Shown: piece by piece, positions 9,359 through 17,908 of the stretch
Layout of the letters: each line of letters starts with the position of its first letter
Position numbering within the stretch: the stretch's first letter is position 1
Assembly: GCA_004211905.1 (NCBI GenBank)
Contig: SHBP01000010.1
Coordinates: 1 to 64,000, forward strand
Length of the DNA: 64,000 nt
Direction: 5' to 3'
From: SAR92 clade bacterium
Lineage (GTDB): Bacteria; Pseudomonadota; Gammaproteobacteria; Pseudomonadales; Porticoccaceae
Program-made: the position numbers and the translations under genes
Notes under the pieces: model-generated
Seen by the model: the letters and a program-made list of their open reading frames with translations, nothing else
The model's database searches: none
What the model was told of the DNA's origin: nothing

Positions 9359-10840
9359 TTAATAGACTAACGTTTGCATCGCTCGTGGTGGAATAGTCAG
9401 CTTAGCCTGCTTTTCACCAACAAAGAAATTGTAGTCAATTGGATCATTTGTATGGTTCATTACGATAGTTGCCATCTGCTCATCCAGATTGATGAACGAT
9501 GTTGCCAGTAAGAAACTTCGACTACTGCTGGTACTTACGCGCTCAGCATCTGGACGAACGAATTTGGAAAAGTGACCGATATAATAATAGGTCGGGGTAT
9601 AAATCAGCTCACCCGTTCGCGTATCACCATGGATAGGTGCAAAACAAAAGTTTTGCACATGATTCGGCCCACCTGTGTGGTCTAATAAAATATTCCAGTC
9701 AGTCCATCCGACTGTACCACGATTAAAGTCGTTTATCATCGAATGGCCATAACGTTCAGCATTAGGCCAATGCTGATAACGATCTTCACTAAAATTCTCG
9801 TTAGTACCTTCAGTGAAGAGTAAGTTCTTAGTTGGGTAAGATTCATTAACTAACGCAAGATTATCATGCATAGTCTCACCACCAGCCCAAGTTTCGTACC
9901 AGTGGAAGCCAATTCCCCAAGCGTATTTTGATGCCTCAGGATCCTTAAAAATAACGTTGGCGCGTCGTGTTATAAGGTCGCGATTATGATCCCATACAAC
10001 AATTTTTTTATCCCCCAGACCCTCTTCCTCTAGAATTGGACCGAGATGATATTTCAGGAAATCGCGCTCCTCTTCAGCTGTATAAATCATTGATTCCCAT
10101 CGTTGAACCGCCATTGGCTCGTTCTGAATAGTCACTCCCCATACCGGGATACCTTCAGCCTCATAGGCTTTGATAAACTTGGCAAAGTAATGAGCCCACG
10201 TGTTGTAATACTCTGGCAATAATTTCCCTCCACCCAGCATATTATTATTAGTCTTCATGAACGCGGGCGCACTCCAAGGGCTGGCATAAAAAGTAATCGC
10301 TCCTCCTGCCACCTCGGTTGCTCGTTTTATCAATGGAATACGTAACTCACGATCTTTATTTATGGTAAATGTATCTAGAGTCTTATCACCTTCAACAATA
10401 TAGGTATGACTCTCACTACCAAAATCTGAACTGTGAATGGAGGTTCGAACCAAGGTATAACCAATACCTTCGTCCTTACTGAAGTAGGCATTAAGTAACT
10501 CTTCTTGTTTGTCACTAGGTAACTTAGAAAAAACTTCAGAACTTGCATCTGTGATCGCACCACCAAAACCAAGAACCTTCTGATAGCGCTTATCGGGGTT
10601 CACAAATATTGAAACCTCTGTTTCAAAAGGCTGCACTCCAGATTCGAAAGTAAGTTCATCCGTTAAGCTCAAGCGCTTATCGGTATCCTTAGCTGTCGTA
10701 TACACTAATGCGGTCGTTACTTTGCTCTCTATCTCTAATGCCTCCAAGGATTTATTTCGAGTTTCTGCATACACCAAGCGCTCCTGACACCCCGACAAAA
10801 AAACTATCGACGTTAATACTACCAATATACTTTTATTCAT
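9359..10840 (-). CDS. GH30 glycosidase lipoprotein (beta-glucosidase/beta-1,6-glucanase type)
   Basis: This 493-residue lipoprotein (FLSGC, Cys18) has the GH30 barrel signature FGGAITDAS at about 92-100. The acid/base is predicted at Glu241 in TIQNEPMAVQRWES and the nucleophile at Glu344 in LLFTEGTNEN, and a C-terminal beta domain carries the last 70 residues. The family includes glucosylceramidases, exo-beta-glucosidases and endo-beta-1,6-glucanases. In laminarin loci GH30 commonly removes beta-1,6 branches, which fits the neighbouring receptor and GH16/GH5 proteins. It has its own upstream region with a half-site matching the proposed operator. Exact linkage specificity cannot be read from sequence. 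Confidence 0.88.
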   Translation of the reverse strand: MNKSILVVLTSIVFLSGCQERLVYAETRNKSLEALEIESKVTTALVYTTAKDTDKRLSLTDELTFESGVQPFETEVSIFVNPDKRYQKVLGFGGAITDASSEVFSKLPSDKQEELLNAYFSKDEGIGYTLVRTSIHSSDFGSESHTYIVEGDKTLDTFTINKDRELRIPLIKRATEVAGGAITFYASPWSAPAFMKTNNNMLGGGKLLPEYYNTWAHYFAKFIKAYEAEGIPVWGVTIQNEPMAVQRWESMIYTAEEERDFLKYHLGPILEEEGLGDKKIVVWDHNRDLITRRANVIFKDPEASKYAWGIGFHWYETWAGGETMHDNLALVNESYPTKNLLFTEGTNENFSEDRYQHWPNAERYGHSMINDFNRGTVGWTDWNILLDHTGGPNHVQNFCFAPIHGDTRTGELIYTPTYYYIGHFSKFVRPDAERVSTSSSRSFLLATSFINLDEQMATIVMNHTNDPIDYNFFVGEKQAKLTIPPRAMQTLVY

Positions 10841-10954
10841 TAACTTAAATTCCTATTTGTTACTGTTTGACTCACATACAAGAGTAAAGACAAATCACAA
10901 GTTATCTGCGATAGAATATATAAAAAAGGAGTCTAGAGGTTTTTAAGTCAGAAG

Positions 10955-10964
10955 TTGTCCGAGT
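10955..10964. promoter_or_regulatory. Candidate operator half-site before GH30
   Basis: TGTCCGAGT at 10956-10964 is the exact reverse complement of ACTCGGACA found at 7914-7922. It lies about 115 bp upstream of the GH30 start codon. Only one arm is clear, so this is a weak call. Confidence 0.3.
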
Positions 10965-10998
10965 CAATGAAAATGCATAAATCCGAACCTTTGATATT

Positions 10999-12663
10999 TT
11001 AATGTTCCACGCTCATGGGCACTTTTGGGTCCATTCCAGCTTTTATCTTCCTTGCCTTGACCATTGCGCGAACATCGGCCAAGAGCGCACGGGCATCATA
11101 AACAATACCGTCTTTGATCGTCCAGCGAACGCCGCCAACACGCTCAACTGTCTGATTTTTTTCATTTAGCTTAGGCACTCCAGTGCCGTACAAAGACTTT
11201 AAATTATGTAATGGATTTTCATCGACGATGATCATGTCAGCCTTTTTACCCACCTGAATAGTACCTAACTCATTATCTTTACCCAGAACTTGGGCACCAA
11301 TTTTTGTGGCTGCGCGAATTACCTCCAAGGGATGGAAACCAGCCTCTTGCAACAGCTCTAACTCTTGAACATAGCCAAAACCATAAAGGCTATAGATATA
11401 CCCGGTATCACTGCCGACAACTACTTTACCACCACGATTTTTATACTCATTAACAAATTGCATCCATAACTTATAGTTGTTCTTCCACTCTATTTCATCC
11501 TGAGTCGTCCAGTTGAAGAAGAACGAACCGTGCTTCTCTCGGCTAGCTCTATAAAAATCCCATAATTCAGGTGATGTATATTCATAGTGCCACTCGGCAG
11601 TGTAAGCCCTCATAAGATCTCGACTCGCTAAATAAATAGTGAAAGTAGGGCTCAAACAGAAATCGCGGTCCAGCAGCGTGTTCATTACCTCGTTCCAACG
11701 TTCAGTGCCTGGCCCAGCTGCCTGTTTCCATAAACGTCCGGCTTGTGCAAAACGCTGCTGCTCATTGCTGTAAATATAGTCTGAAGGATAATTTTGTATT
11801 GCCTTATCTGTAAAAAGTGCTTCTGGTAATCCGTACCAGTGCTCCATGCAGTCCAAACCATGACTCGAGGTATCCATAACATTGGCATGGGCCACATTTA
11901 ACTGTGCATGGTGCATGGTAGTGCCTAACTCCAATTTATCCGCCTCGTCTAAAGCGGCCCATAAAATCTCCTCTGGAGCACCCATGAATTTAATCCCATC
12001 TGCACCGATACGCTTTAAGTAACGCACTCTTTTCCGAGCATCATCTGCAGAACTAATGGAGGGTAGGTTTTTATCACCATCTACAGGCATACCAAAATAA
12101 GGAAAGGCTGTAATTCGGGGGGCAGTAATAGCATTTTTATCACTCAGCTCTTTTAATGCCAATACGCGGCTCTCTCCATCAAGACCAAATACCTCTCTTG
12201 TGCTCGTAATACCATGGCCCAACCAAAGCTTAAAAATGTAGTCCGCTGAAACCTTTTGACCATGACTGGGCGAGTGAATATGAGTGTGTGAATCAACAAA
12301 GCCTGGTAATAAATACTTACCCTGGGCGTCGATTTCTCGAACCTTCAAATTTTTCTTGTTCATAATTTGTGGTCGAGACTTAGGATCAATAGGGATACCC
12401 GGTGTACCAACAGTTCTTATTTCAACGATGCGATTTTTCTCGACAACCACATCCACAGGTCCAGTAGCTGGCGCACCACTTCCATCAATCATATAGGCAC
12501 CTCGGATAATCAACTGATCATAATGTCCTTCTCCATGTTCACGAGGTGGAATCTTATCCTTGATACTTGCAAGCAATTGATCGGTCTCCATGCCAACGCT
12601 TGATGCTGAACAAACAAAAGTTATCATGACAATAAATAAAGTACTGAAATAATGCTTACTCAT
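10999..12663 (-). CDS. Secreted metal-dependent amidohydrolase
   Basis: The start at ATG 12661-12663 is preferred over one 12 codons earlier, because AGAGG precedes it and a signal peptide (FSTLFIVMITFVCSASS) follows. The 554-residue protein has the amidohydrolase/imidazolonepropionase-like fold: metal-binding HTH in GFVDSHTHIHS, a lysine in GADGIKFMG, histidines in TTMHHAQ and CMEHWYG, and the catalytic aspartate in VVVGSDTG. Relatives include prolidase-like and cyclic-amide hydrolases acting in the periplasm. It is divergent from the BCCT carrier across a region with two inverted repeats, so the two may be co-regulated. The substrate is unknown; a quaternary-amine or N-acyl compound would fit the neighbourhood, but that is speculation. 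Confidence 0.8.
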   Translation of the reverse strand: MSKHYFSTLFIVMITFVCSASSVGMETDQLLASIKDKIPPREHGEGHYDQLIIRGAYMIDGSGAPATGPVDVVVEKNRIVEIRTVGTPGIPIDPKSRPQIMNKKNLKVREIDAQGKYLLPGFVDSHTHIHSPSHGQKVSADYIFKLWLGHGITSTREVFGLDGESRVLALKELSDKNAITAPRITAFPYFGMPVDGDKNLPSISSADDARKRVRYLKRIGADGIKFMGAPEEILWAALDEADKLELGTTMHHAQLNVAHANVMDTSSHGLDCMEHWYGLPEALFTDKAIQNYPSDYIYSNEQQRFAQAGRLWKQAAGPGTERWNEVMNTLLDRDFCLSPTFTIYLASRDLMRAYTAEWHYEYTSPELWDFYRASREKHGSFFFNWTTQDEIEWKNNYKLWMQFVNEYKNRGGKVVVGSDTGYIYSLYGFGYVQELELLQEAGFHPLEVIRAATKIGAQVLGKDNELGTIQVGKKADMIIVDENPLHNLKSLYGTGVPKLNEKNQTVERVGGVRWTIKDGIVYDARALLADVRAMVKARKIKAGMDPKVPMSVEH

Positions 12664-12742
12664 GGGAGGCCTCTTTACTTCACTATTTTTCGCTTTCATA
12701 ATTCTTCACAACAACCACAGTTTGATTAACTTACAGCTCAGG

Positions 12743-12779
12743 TTGCATAACTGCAATTACTATTAGCCCTTAGCTAATA
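12743..12779. promoter_or_regulatory. Two inverted repeats in amidohydrolase/BCCT divergent promoter
   Basis: TTGCA-TAAC-TGCAA lies at 12743-12756. TATTAGC-N5-GCTAATA, with perfect 7 bp arms, lies at 12761-12779. Both sit between the two divergent start codons, where a repressor or activator would act. No regulator gene is adjacent. Confidence 0.4.
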
Positions 12780-12888
12780 AATTATGGAAGCCTGCCAAGG
12801 TTTTTTCCGTATTTATGCGTTATGTTTTGCTTGTGTTATCCTAACCTTAAAGACGATAACAAAAAAATCCTTGAAGGATCATCACAAT

Positions 12889-14454
12889 ATGAGTAACTCT
12901 GAACCAGAAGTAGACTGGGCTGTATTTATTCCAGCTGTCATCATTGTTTTAGTTTGCGCAATTCCCCTCATGATTTTTCCTGAAAGTGCATCACAAATCC
13001 TTGCAGATGGCCGCAAGATTATAATGACCAATTTTTTGTGGCTATATCTTATCGTTGGTATAGGTGCTTTTCTGTTTTGTCTGTGGCTGGTCCTCGGGCG
13101 CTATGCTCACGTCAAATTAGGTGCACCAGACGAGTCACCTGAATATTCAGATATGCACTGGGTAGCTATGATGTTCACCACAGCCATAGGTGCCAGTGTC
13201 ATTGCGTGGGGTTTTGCAGAACCGATCTTTTACTTGCAAACCCCGCCTCTGGGTATCGAGGTCGGATCAACTAAGTCCTTTGAGTGGGCTCACATGTATC
13301 CACTGCTGCATTGGGGTATCGTGCCATGGTCAATGTATGCACTACCGGCGGTGCCGATTGCCTATATGCTCTATGTAAAACGCTATCCAGTGCTTCGTAT
13401 AAGCAGTGCCTGTGATGGTGCATTGCCAAAACGTGGGCGTGATCAAATAAAAACAATCATCGATATTTTAATTGTCCTGGGTATTGTTGGTGGCGTGGCA
13501 ACATCTCTTGGCTTGGGGGTACCTTTACTCTCCGCAATGCTATCTACCTTATTTGAAGTCCCTGACAGTATGATGATTAAGATGAGCGTACTCTCGTTAT
13601 GGACTTTGTTATTTGGCGCTAGTGTTTATCGAGGATTGAAATCTGGGATTAAAGTACTCGCTGACATCAATATTGTCTTAGCCATTTTCGCTATTTTCTT
13701 TGTCCTAATAGCGGGTCCTGGCGTATTCATTATGGACCTCACGGTCAATAGTATTGGATTAATGTTTAACAATTTTATCAGCACAGCTACCTGGACAGAT
13801 CCCATTGAAAATGGCAGTTTCCCCGAGGATTGGACTGGATTTTACTGGGGGTGGTGGCTCGCTTATACCGGGATGGTTGGATTGTTCTTTGGCCGAATTT
13901 CTCGTGGCCGCACGATCCGTCAGTTAGTCTTGGGCGTGATCTGTTGGGGCTGCTTGGGTACCTGGCTTTTCTTAGCAGTGATGGGCGGGTATTCTCTATA
14001 TTTGGAAACCACTGGGACCCTTGCTGTCAAAGAAATTCTGAGCACTCAAGGTATGTCATTTGTTAATGCGTTGGTTATACAAAGTTTACCTTTTGGTAAA
14101 TTTACTTTGTTTATATTTACCCTGTTATCAATAATTTTTTACGCTACTACCATTGATTCGTCGGCCTATGTGCTCTCCAGTATCTCTGCTAAGAACCTAC
14201 GCAGTGATGCCGAGCCAAAACGATGGAATCGCTTAGCATGGGCTGTTCTTCTGGCACTAATTACTGCCGGTATATTACAGTCAGGCGCTCTGGACACTGT
14301 TTTGTCAATTACCGTTCTTAGCTCTGTCCCTTTAATTCCCATATTGTTGATACTGAGCATATCCTTGGTGCGATGGCTGAACCAAGATTTTGGCGAAATA
14401 GTCAGCCCAAAAGAAATATCCCTTGCAGTTGAGAATGTAAAATCGAACTCATAG
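12889..14454 (+). CDS. BCCT-family transporter (betaine/carnitine/choline carrier)
   Basis: The start is set at ATG 12889 because GAAGGA lies about 11 bp upstream; the reading frame is open further 5' but looks non-coding. The 521-residue protein has about 12 membrane segments. It carries the BCCT family hallmarks GFAEPIFYLQTPP, LLHWGIVPWSMYALP and the aromatic box WTGFYWGWWLAY that coordinates quaternary ammonium groups. BCCT carriers move glycine betaine, choline, carnitine or gamma-butyrobetaine. The downstream carnitine pathway makes carnitine or gamma-butyrobetaine the most likely cargo. A strong terminator follows, so the carrier is probably transcribed separately from the nitroreductase gene. 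Confidence 0.9.
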   Translation: MSNSEPEVDWAVFIPAVIIVLVCAIPLMIFPESASQILADGRKIIMTNFLWLYLIVGIGAFLFCLWLVLGRYAHVKLGAPDESPEYSDMHWVAMMFTTAIGASVIAWGFAEPIFYLQTPPLGIEVGSTKSFEWAHMYPLLHWGIVPWSMYALPAVPIAYMLYVKRYPVLRISSACDGALPKRGRDQIKTIIDILIVLGIVGGVATSLGLGVPLLSAMLSTLFEVPDSMMIKMSVLSLWTLLFGASVYRGLKSGIKVLADINIVLAIFAIFFVLIAGPGVFIMDLTVNSIGLMFNNFISTATWTDPIENGSFPEDWTGFYWGWWLAYTGMVGLFFGRISRGRTIRQLVLGVICWGCLGTWLFLAVMGGYSLYLETTGTLAVKEILSTQGMSFVNALVIQSLPFGKFTLFIFTLLSIIFYATTIDSSAYVLSSISAKNLRSDAEPKRWNRLAWAVLLALITAGILQSGALDTVLSITVLSSVPLIPILLILSISLVRWLNQDFGEIVSPKEISLAVENVKSNS

Positions 14455-14487
14455 GTAACCACAGACTGCAGGTTTATTTTGAAATAG

Positions 14488-14516
14488 AACCCCTCCCATA
14501 CAGAGGGGTTTTTTTA
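14488..14516 (+). terminator. Rho-independent terminator after BCCT gene
   Basis: AACCCCTC (14488-14495) pairs with GAGGGGTT (14503-14510) across a 7 nt loop, followed by a T-run to 14516. Confidence 0.9.
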
Positions 14517-14618
14517 TTGCTAGAAGAGCTGCCGTTGTATCTCTATAAAAAATAAATTAGCATAATGACTGTCAGTTTATTTCAATTTTCTATTAACTCT
14601 CATTAAATAGGTTAACTT

Positions 14619-15290
14619 ATGAATTTTACAGCGTTTGCAGAGTCGCGAAAAAGTGTTCGCGGGTTTCAAGATAAAGCGGTCCCCAAGGACGTCATTGATG
14701 ACATAATCAACTCTGCTAAATGGGCTCCTTCATCCTACAACACTCAGACTTGGCATATCCATGCAGTCGCCGGTGAGGTTCTTAATAAAATCCGAGAAGG
14801 GAATACCAAAAACACCTTGGCTGGTAAGCCTCACGTTCGCGACTTCCCTTACAAAGAAGAGTACGCCGGCGGGCATAGACAAAATCAAATTGATGTTGCC
14901 GTTCAATTATTCGAGGCAATGGGTATTGAGAGGGACGACAAAGAAAAACGAATGGACTGGATGCTAAGGGGTTTTCGTCAGTTTGATGCACCTGTTTCCC
15001 TCGTTCTAACCTATGATAAGTATTTGGAACCCGCAGCTATTACTCATTTCGGTTTAGGGTCGCTCGCCTACGGAATTGTACTTGCAGCGTGGGAACGCGG
15101 CATTGGATGTGTCATTAATGGCCAGGGAATCATGCAGTCTGATGTTGTTCGTGAGTACGCCAATATTCCTGATGATCAAAATATTATGATTTGCATCGCC
15201 ATGGGATATCCAGATGATAGTTTTCCTGCAAATGATGTCCGTTCAGTGCGTGCTGATAATAGTACCTTTGTCCACTATCTTGGGTTTTGA
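14619..15290 (+). CDS. Nitroreductase-family FMN oxidoreductase
   Basis: This 223-residue protein has the nitroreductase opening (ESRKSVRGFQDKAV), the SAKWAPSSYNTQTW FMN-binding segment and the C-terminal CIAMGYPDDSFPAND motif. Family members are NAD(P)H-dependent flavoenzymes that reduce nitro groups, quinones, enones or dehalogenate substrates. It lies between the BCCT carrier and the carnitine-pathway operon on the same strand, after a terminator and with its own AT-rich leader. A role in quaternary-amine metabolism is possible but nothing in the sequence shows it. The physiological substrate is unknown. Confidence 0.85.
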   Translation: MNFTAFAESRKSVRGFQDKAVPKDVIDDIINSAKWAPSSYNTQTWHIHAVAGEVLNKIREGNTKNTLAGKPHVRDFPYKEEYAGGHRQNQIDVAVQLFEAMGIERDDKEKRMDWMLRGFRQFDAPVSLVLTYDKYLEPAAITHFGLGSLAYGIVLAAWERGIGCVINGQGIMQSDVVREYANIPDDQNIMICIAMGYPDDSFPANDVRSVRADNSTFVHYLGF

Positions 15291-15511
15291 TGCTTAAACA
15301 AACCTGATAAATTTTGCCCCTCAGAGAATCTTCCTCGTCAAGGCAGTTTGTAAACCATAGATACGAACCAATTAAACTGGTCATATTTTAGTTCTTTATT
15401 AAGCTATATTTGATTATGATTCATTGACTATTAAATGAGATCGTTTCCTATATTATGACGCTCTCTGATCGGCATCAGCCTTAAAGTAAGCAAGCAACTT
15501 GGTTATCTTCC

Positions 15512-16873
15512 ATGGACACTATTACTGAAGCATCTCGTGAAACACCAATCATACATCACACAGACGTACTCGTAGTCGGAAGTGGACCAGGCGGATTAGC
15601 TGCAGCTATAGCTTCATCAAGAGCCGGTGCGGAAACAACCCTACTTGAACGCTATGGGTGTTTTGGGGGTAATCTCACCCAGGTTGGCGTCGAGGGTTTT
15701 GCCTGGTATCGCCACGATAAAACTGTCGATAGTGAAGGCATCGGTGCAGAGTTTGAGCATCGGGCGAAGTCTATGGGCGCTTCCAATCCAGAGCCGCAGT
15801 CCAATAGTCATGCTATTGATGGTGAGGCCTTTAAATATGTCGCCGATGTGTTGGTCGAAGAAGCCGGTATTACCCCAATGCTACACAGAACCATGGTCGC
15901 GCCTATTGTTGAGGGTGGCGTTATTAAGGGAGTCATAGTAGAGAGCAAAGCGGGTCGAGAAGCAATTCTGGCCAAACGCGTCATTGATGCCACTGGCGAT
16001 GCTGATATTGCTCATCGAGCGGGTGCTGTAACACATAAGACACCCATAGAGGAGATGATGGCCGCCTCTGTAATGTTCTCGATGAATGGTGTCGACAAAA
16101 AACGTTTCATCGATAATGTAAAAGCAGACCCACATACCTATAGTGATTGGTGTGGCCCAGATTGGTCAATGGAAACTTCAGGGAAAGAAGACAAGCTATT
16201 TTCACCTTACTTAAAAAAGCCGTTTGAAAAAGCCATTAAGTCTGGCTTAATTCCCGAAAATTTAAACACTATTACTGGCACCTGGGGTGCGATTAGCGAT
16301 CAAGGGGACCTTAGTTATTTAAACTTAATCCACCTAGCCAGACTGGATGCAACCAACCCTGATCATTTAACAAAAGGAGAGATGGAAGGCCGCAGACAAG
16401 CCATGTTAGCCATTGAGGCCTTGAAACAATTTAATCCTGGTTGTGAGAATGCAAAACTAAGAAACTTTGGAATGACACTTGGTGTTCGAGATACTCGGAA
16501 AATTGATGCCGTGTATAACATGACTGCGCGCGATGTCCGTGAACAGGGTAAGTTCGACGATAGTATCGGAATATTTCCAGAGTTTATTGATGGTTATGGC
16601 ATATTAATCTTACCTACGACCGGTCGTTACTTCCAAGTGCCCTACCGCAGCATGCTCCCAAAAGGTATTCGCCACTTGTTAGTTACTGGTCGCAGCGTCG
16701 GTGGTGATCGTGACTCTCATGCTGCGGTTCGAAATATGATGTGTTGCGCTGTCAATGGCCAAGGTGCTGGCGTTGCTGCTGCTGTTTCAATACAAACTAA
16801 TGTTGATGTCGCTGACGTTAACATTGACAAAGTGCAGAAAAAATTAATAGAACAGGGTGCGCGAATACACTAA
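15512..16873 (+). CDS. FAD-dependent oxidoreductase (FAD_oxidored family)
   Basis: This 453-residue protein has an N-terminal dinucleotide-binding motif VVGSGPGGLAAA, followed by LLERYGCFGGNLTQ, VIDATGDADIAHRAGA and a C-terminal TGRSVGGDRDSHAAVRNM flavin segment. These fit the PF12831-type family related to fumarate-reductase flavoproteins. There is no signal peptide or membrane segment. A 126 bp gap separates it from the BKACE gene, so it may belong to the same transcription unit or have its own promoter in the 221 bp leader upstream. No step of the known carnitine pathway needs such an enzyme, so its job here is open: it could serve an additional betaine or alternative substrate, or act as an electron-transfer partner. 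Confidence 0.8.
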   Translation: MDTITEASRETPIIHHTDVLVVGSGPGGLAAAIASSRAGAETTLLERYGCFGGNLTQVGVEGFAWYRHDKTVDSEGIGAEFEHRAKSMGASNPEPQSNSHAIDGEAFKYVADVLVEEAGITPMLHRTMVAPIVEGGVIKGVIVESKAGREAILAKRVIDATGDADIAHRAGAVTHKTPIEEMMAASVMFSMNGVDKKRFIDNVKADPHTYSDWCGPDWSMETSGKEDKLFSPYLKKPFEKAIKSGLIPENLNTITGTWGAISDQGDLSYLNLIHLARLDATNPDHLTKGEMEGRRQAMLAIEALKQFNPGCENAKLRNFGMTLGVRDTRKIDAVYNMTARDVREQGKFDDSIGIFPEFIDGYGILILPTTGRYFQVPYRSMLPKGIRHLLVTGRSVGGDRDSHAAVRNMMCCAVNGQGAGVAAAVSIQTNVDVADVNIDKVQKKLIEQGARIH

Positions 16874-16999
16874 GTAGTCCTAACGAATTAAACCTGAAAC
16901 AACGCCTATTGCGTTTAAACTTAGTTTGCTTTAAAAAGAGAGGTAGAGTTTATTTAGCTCCTGAACTATAAACCCTTATTTTAATAGTCGAGCCTTGCC

Positions 17000-17908
17000 A
17001 TGCCACTAAGTATTAATACCAATGTTTTTATCACCTGCGCTATCACAGGATCAGGTAGTACCCAAGATCGTAGCGCCGAAGTTCCTCGCTCACCTGAGCA
17101 AATAGCTAACAGCGCTATCGCCGCAGCCAAAGCAGGCGCAGCCGTTGTGCACTGTCATGTGCGTGACCCAGAAACGGGTGTGGCATCTAGGGATCCTAAA
17201 TTATATCGAGAACTCACAGATCGAATTCGTGATTCAAAGACTGATGTGGTTTTGAACCTGACGGCAGGTATGGGTGGAGACATGGTATTTGGGCCACCAT
17301 CGGCTCCACTGCCATTGCAAGATGGAACTGATATGGGGAGTGCGGAAAGTAGGATGGAGCCAATTGCCGAATGTTTACCTGAAATATGCACTCTAGATTG
17401 TGGAACGATGAATTTCGCTGAAGCGGACTATGTCATGACCAACACACCCGGAATGTTGCGGGAAATGGGTAGCATGATGACTGCTCTTGGTGTTAAAGCG
17501 GAAATTGAAGCCTTCGATACAGGACATCTTTGGTTTGCCAAAGAGTTAGTGAAAGAAGGGATACTAGAAAGTCCTGCTTTAGTCCAGCTCTGTATGGGAA
17601 TACCCTGGGGAGCACCCAATGATTTAAATACCTACATGGCAATGGTGAATAACATCCCCAGCGACTGGAATTGGTCATCATTTTCAATAGGCCGAGATCA
17701 AATGCCCTATGTGGCTGCATCAGTCTTAGCCGGAGGAAATGTCCGAGTAGGATTAGAAGACAACCTTTGGTTAGAAAAAGGCGTACTAGCCACCAATGAG
17801 TCTCTAGTTAAAAAAGCAGCCATCATTATAGAGGCTATGGGATCAACACTAATGAATCCGCAGCAAGTTCGAGATAAATTAGGTTTAACTAAACGATCCC
17901 CTCGATGA
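17000..17908 (+). CDS. DUF849/BKACE beta-keto acid cleavage enzyme (dehydrocarnitine cleavage)
   Basis: This 302-residue TIM-barrel zinc enzyme shows the BKACE hallmarks ITCAITGSG, the metal-binding VVHCHVRDPETG and LNLTAGMGGD. The family condenses a beta-keto acid with acetyl-CoA and cleaves it to acetoacetate plus a new CoA ester. Members next to carnitine dehydrogenase convert 3-dehydrocarnitine to betainyl-CoA. Here the stop codon overlaps the start of the carnitine dehydrogenase gene by 4 bp, strongly supporting that substrate. Length matches the family. Assignment of the family is firm; substrate assignment is from context. Confidence 0.88.
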   Translation: MPLSINTNVFITCAITGSGSTQDRSAEVPRSPEQIANSAIAAAKAGAAVVHCHVRDPETGVASRDPKLYRELTDRIRDSKTDVVLNLTAGMGGDMVFGPPSAPLPLQDGTDMGSAESRMEPIAECLPEICTLDCGTMNFAEADYVMTNTPGMLREMGSMMTALGVKAEIEAFDTGHLWFAKELVKEGILESPALVQLCMGIPWGAPNDLNTYMAMVNNIPSDWNWSSFSIGRDQMPYVAASVLAGGNVRVGLEDNLWLEKGVLATNESLVKKAAIIIEAMGSTLMNPQQVRDKLGLTKRSPR

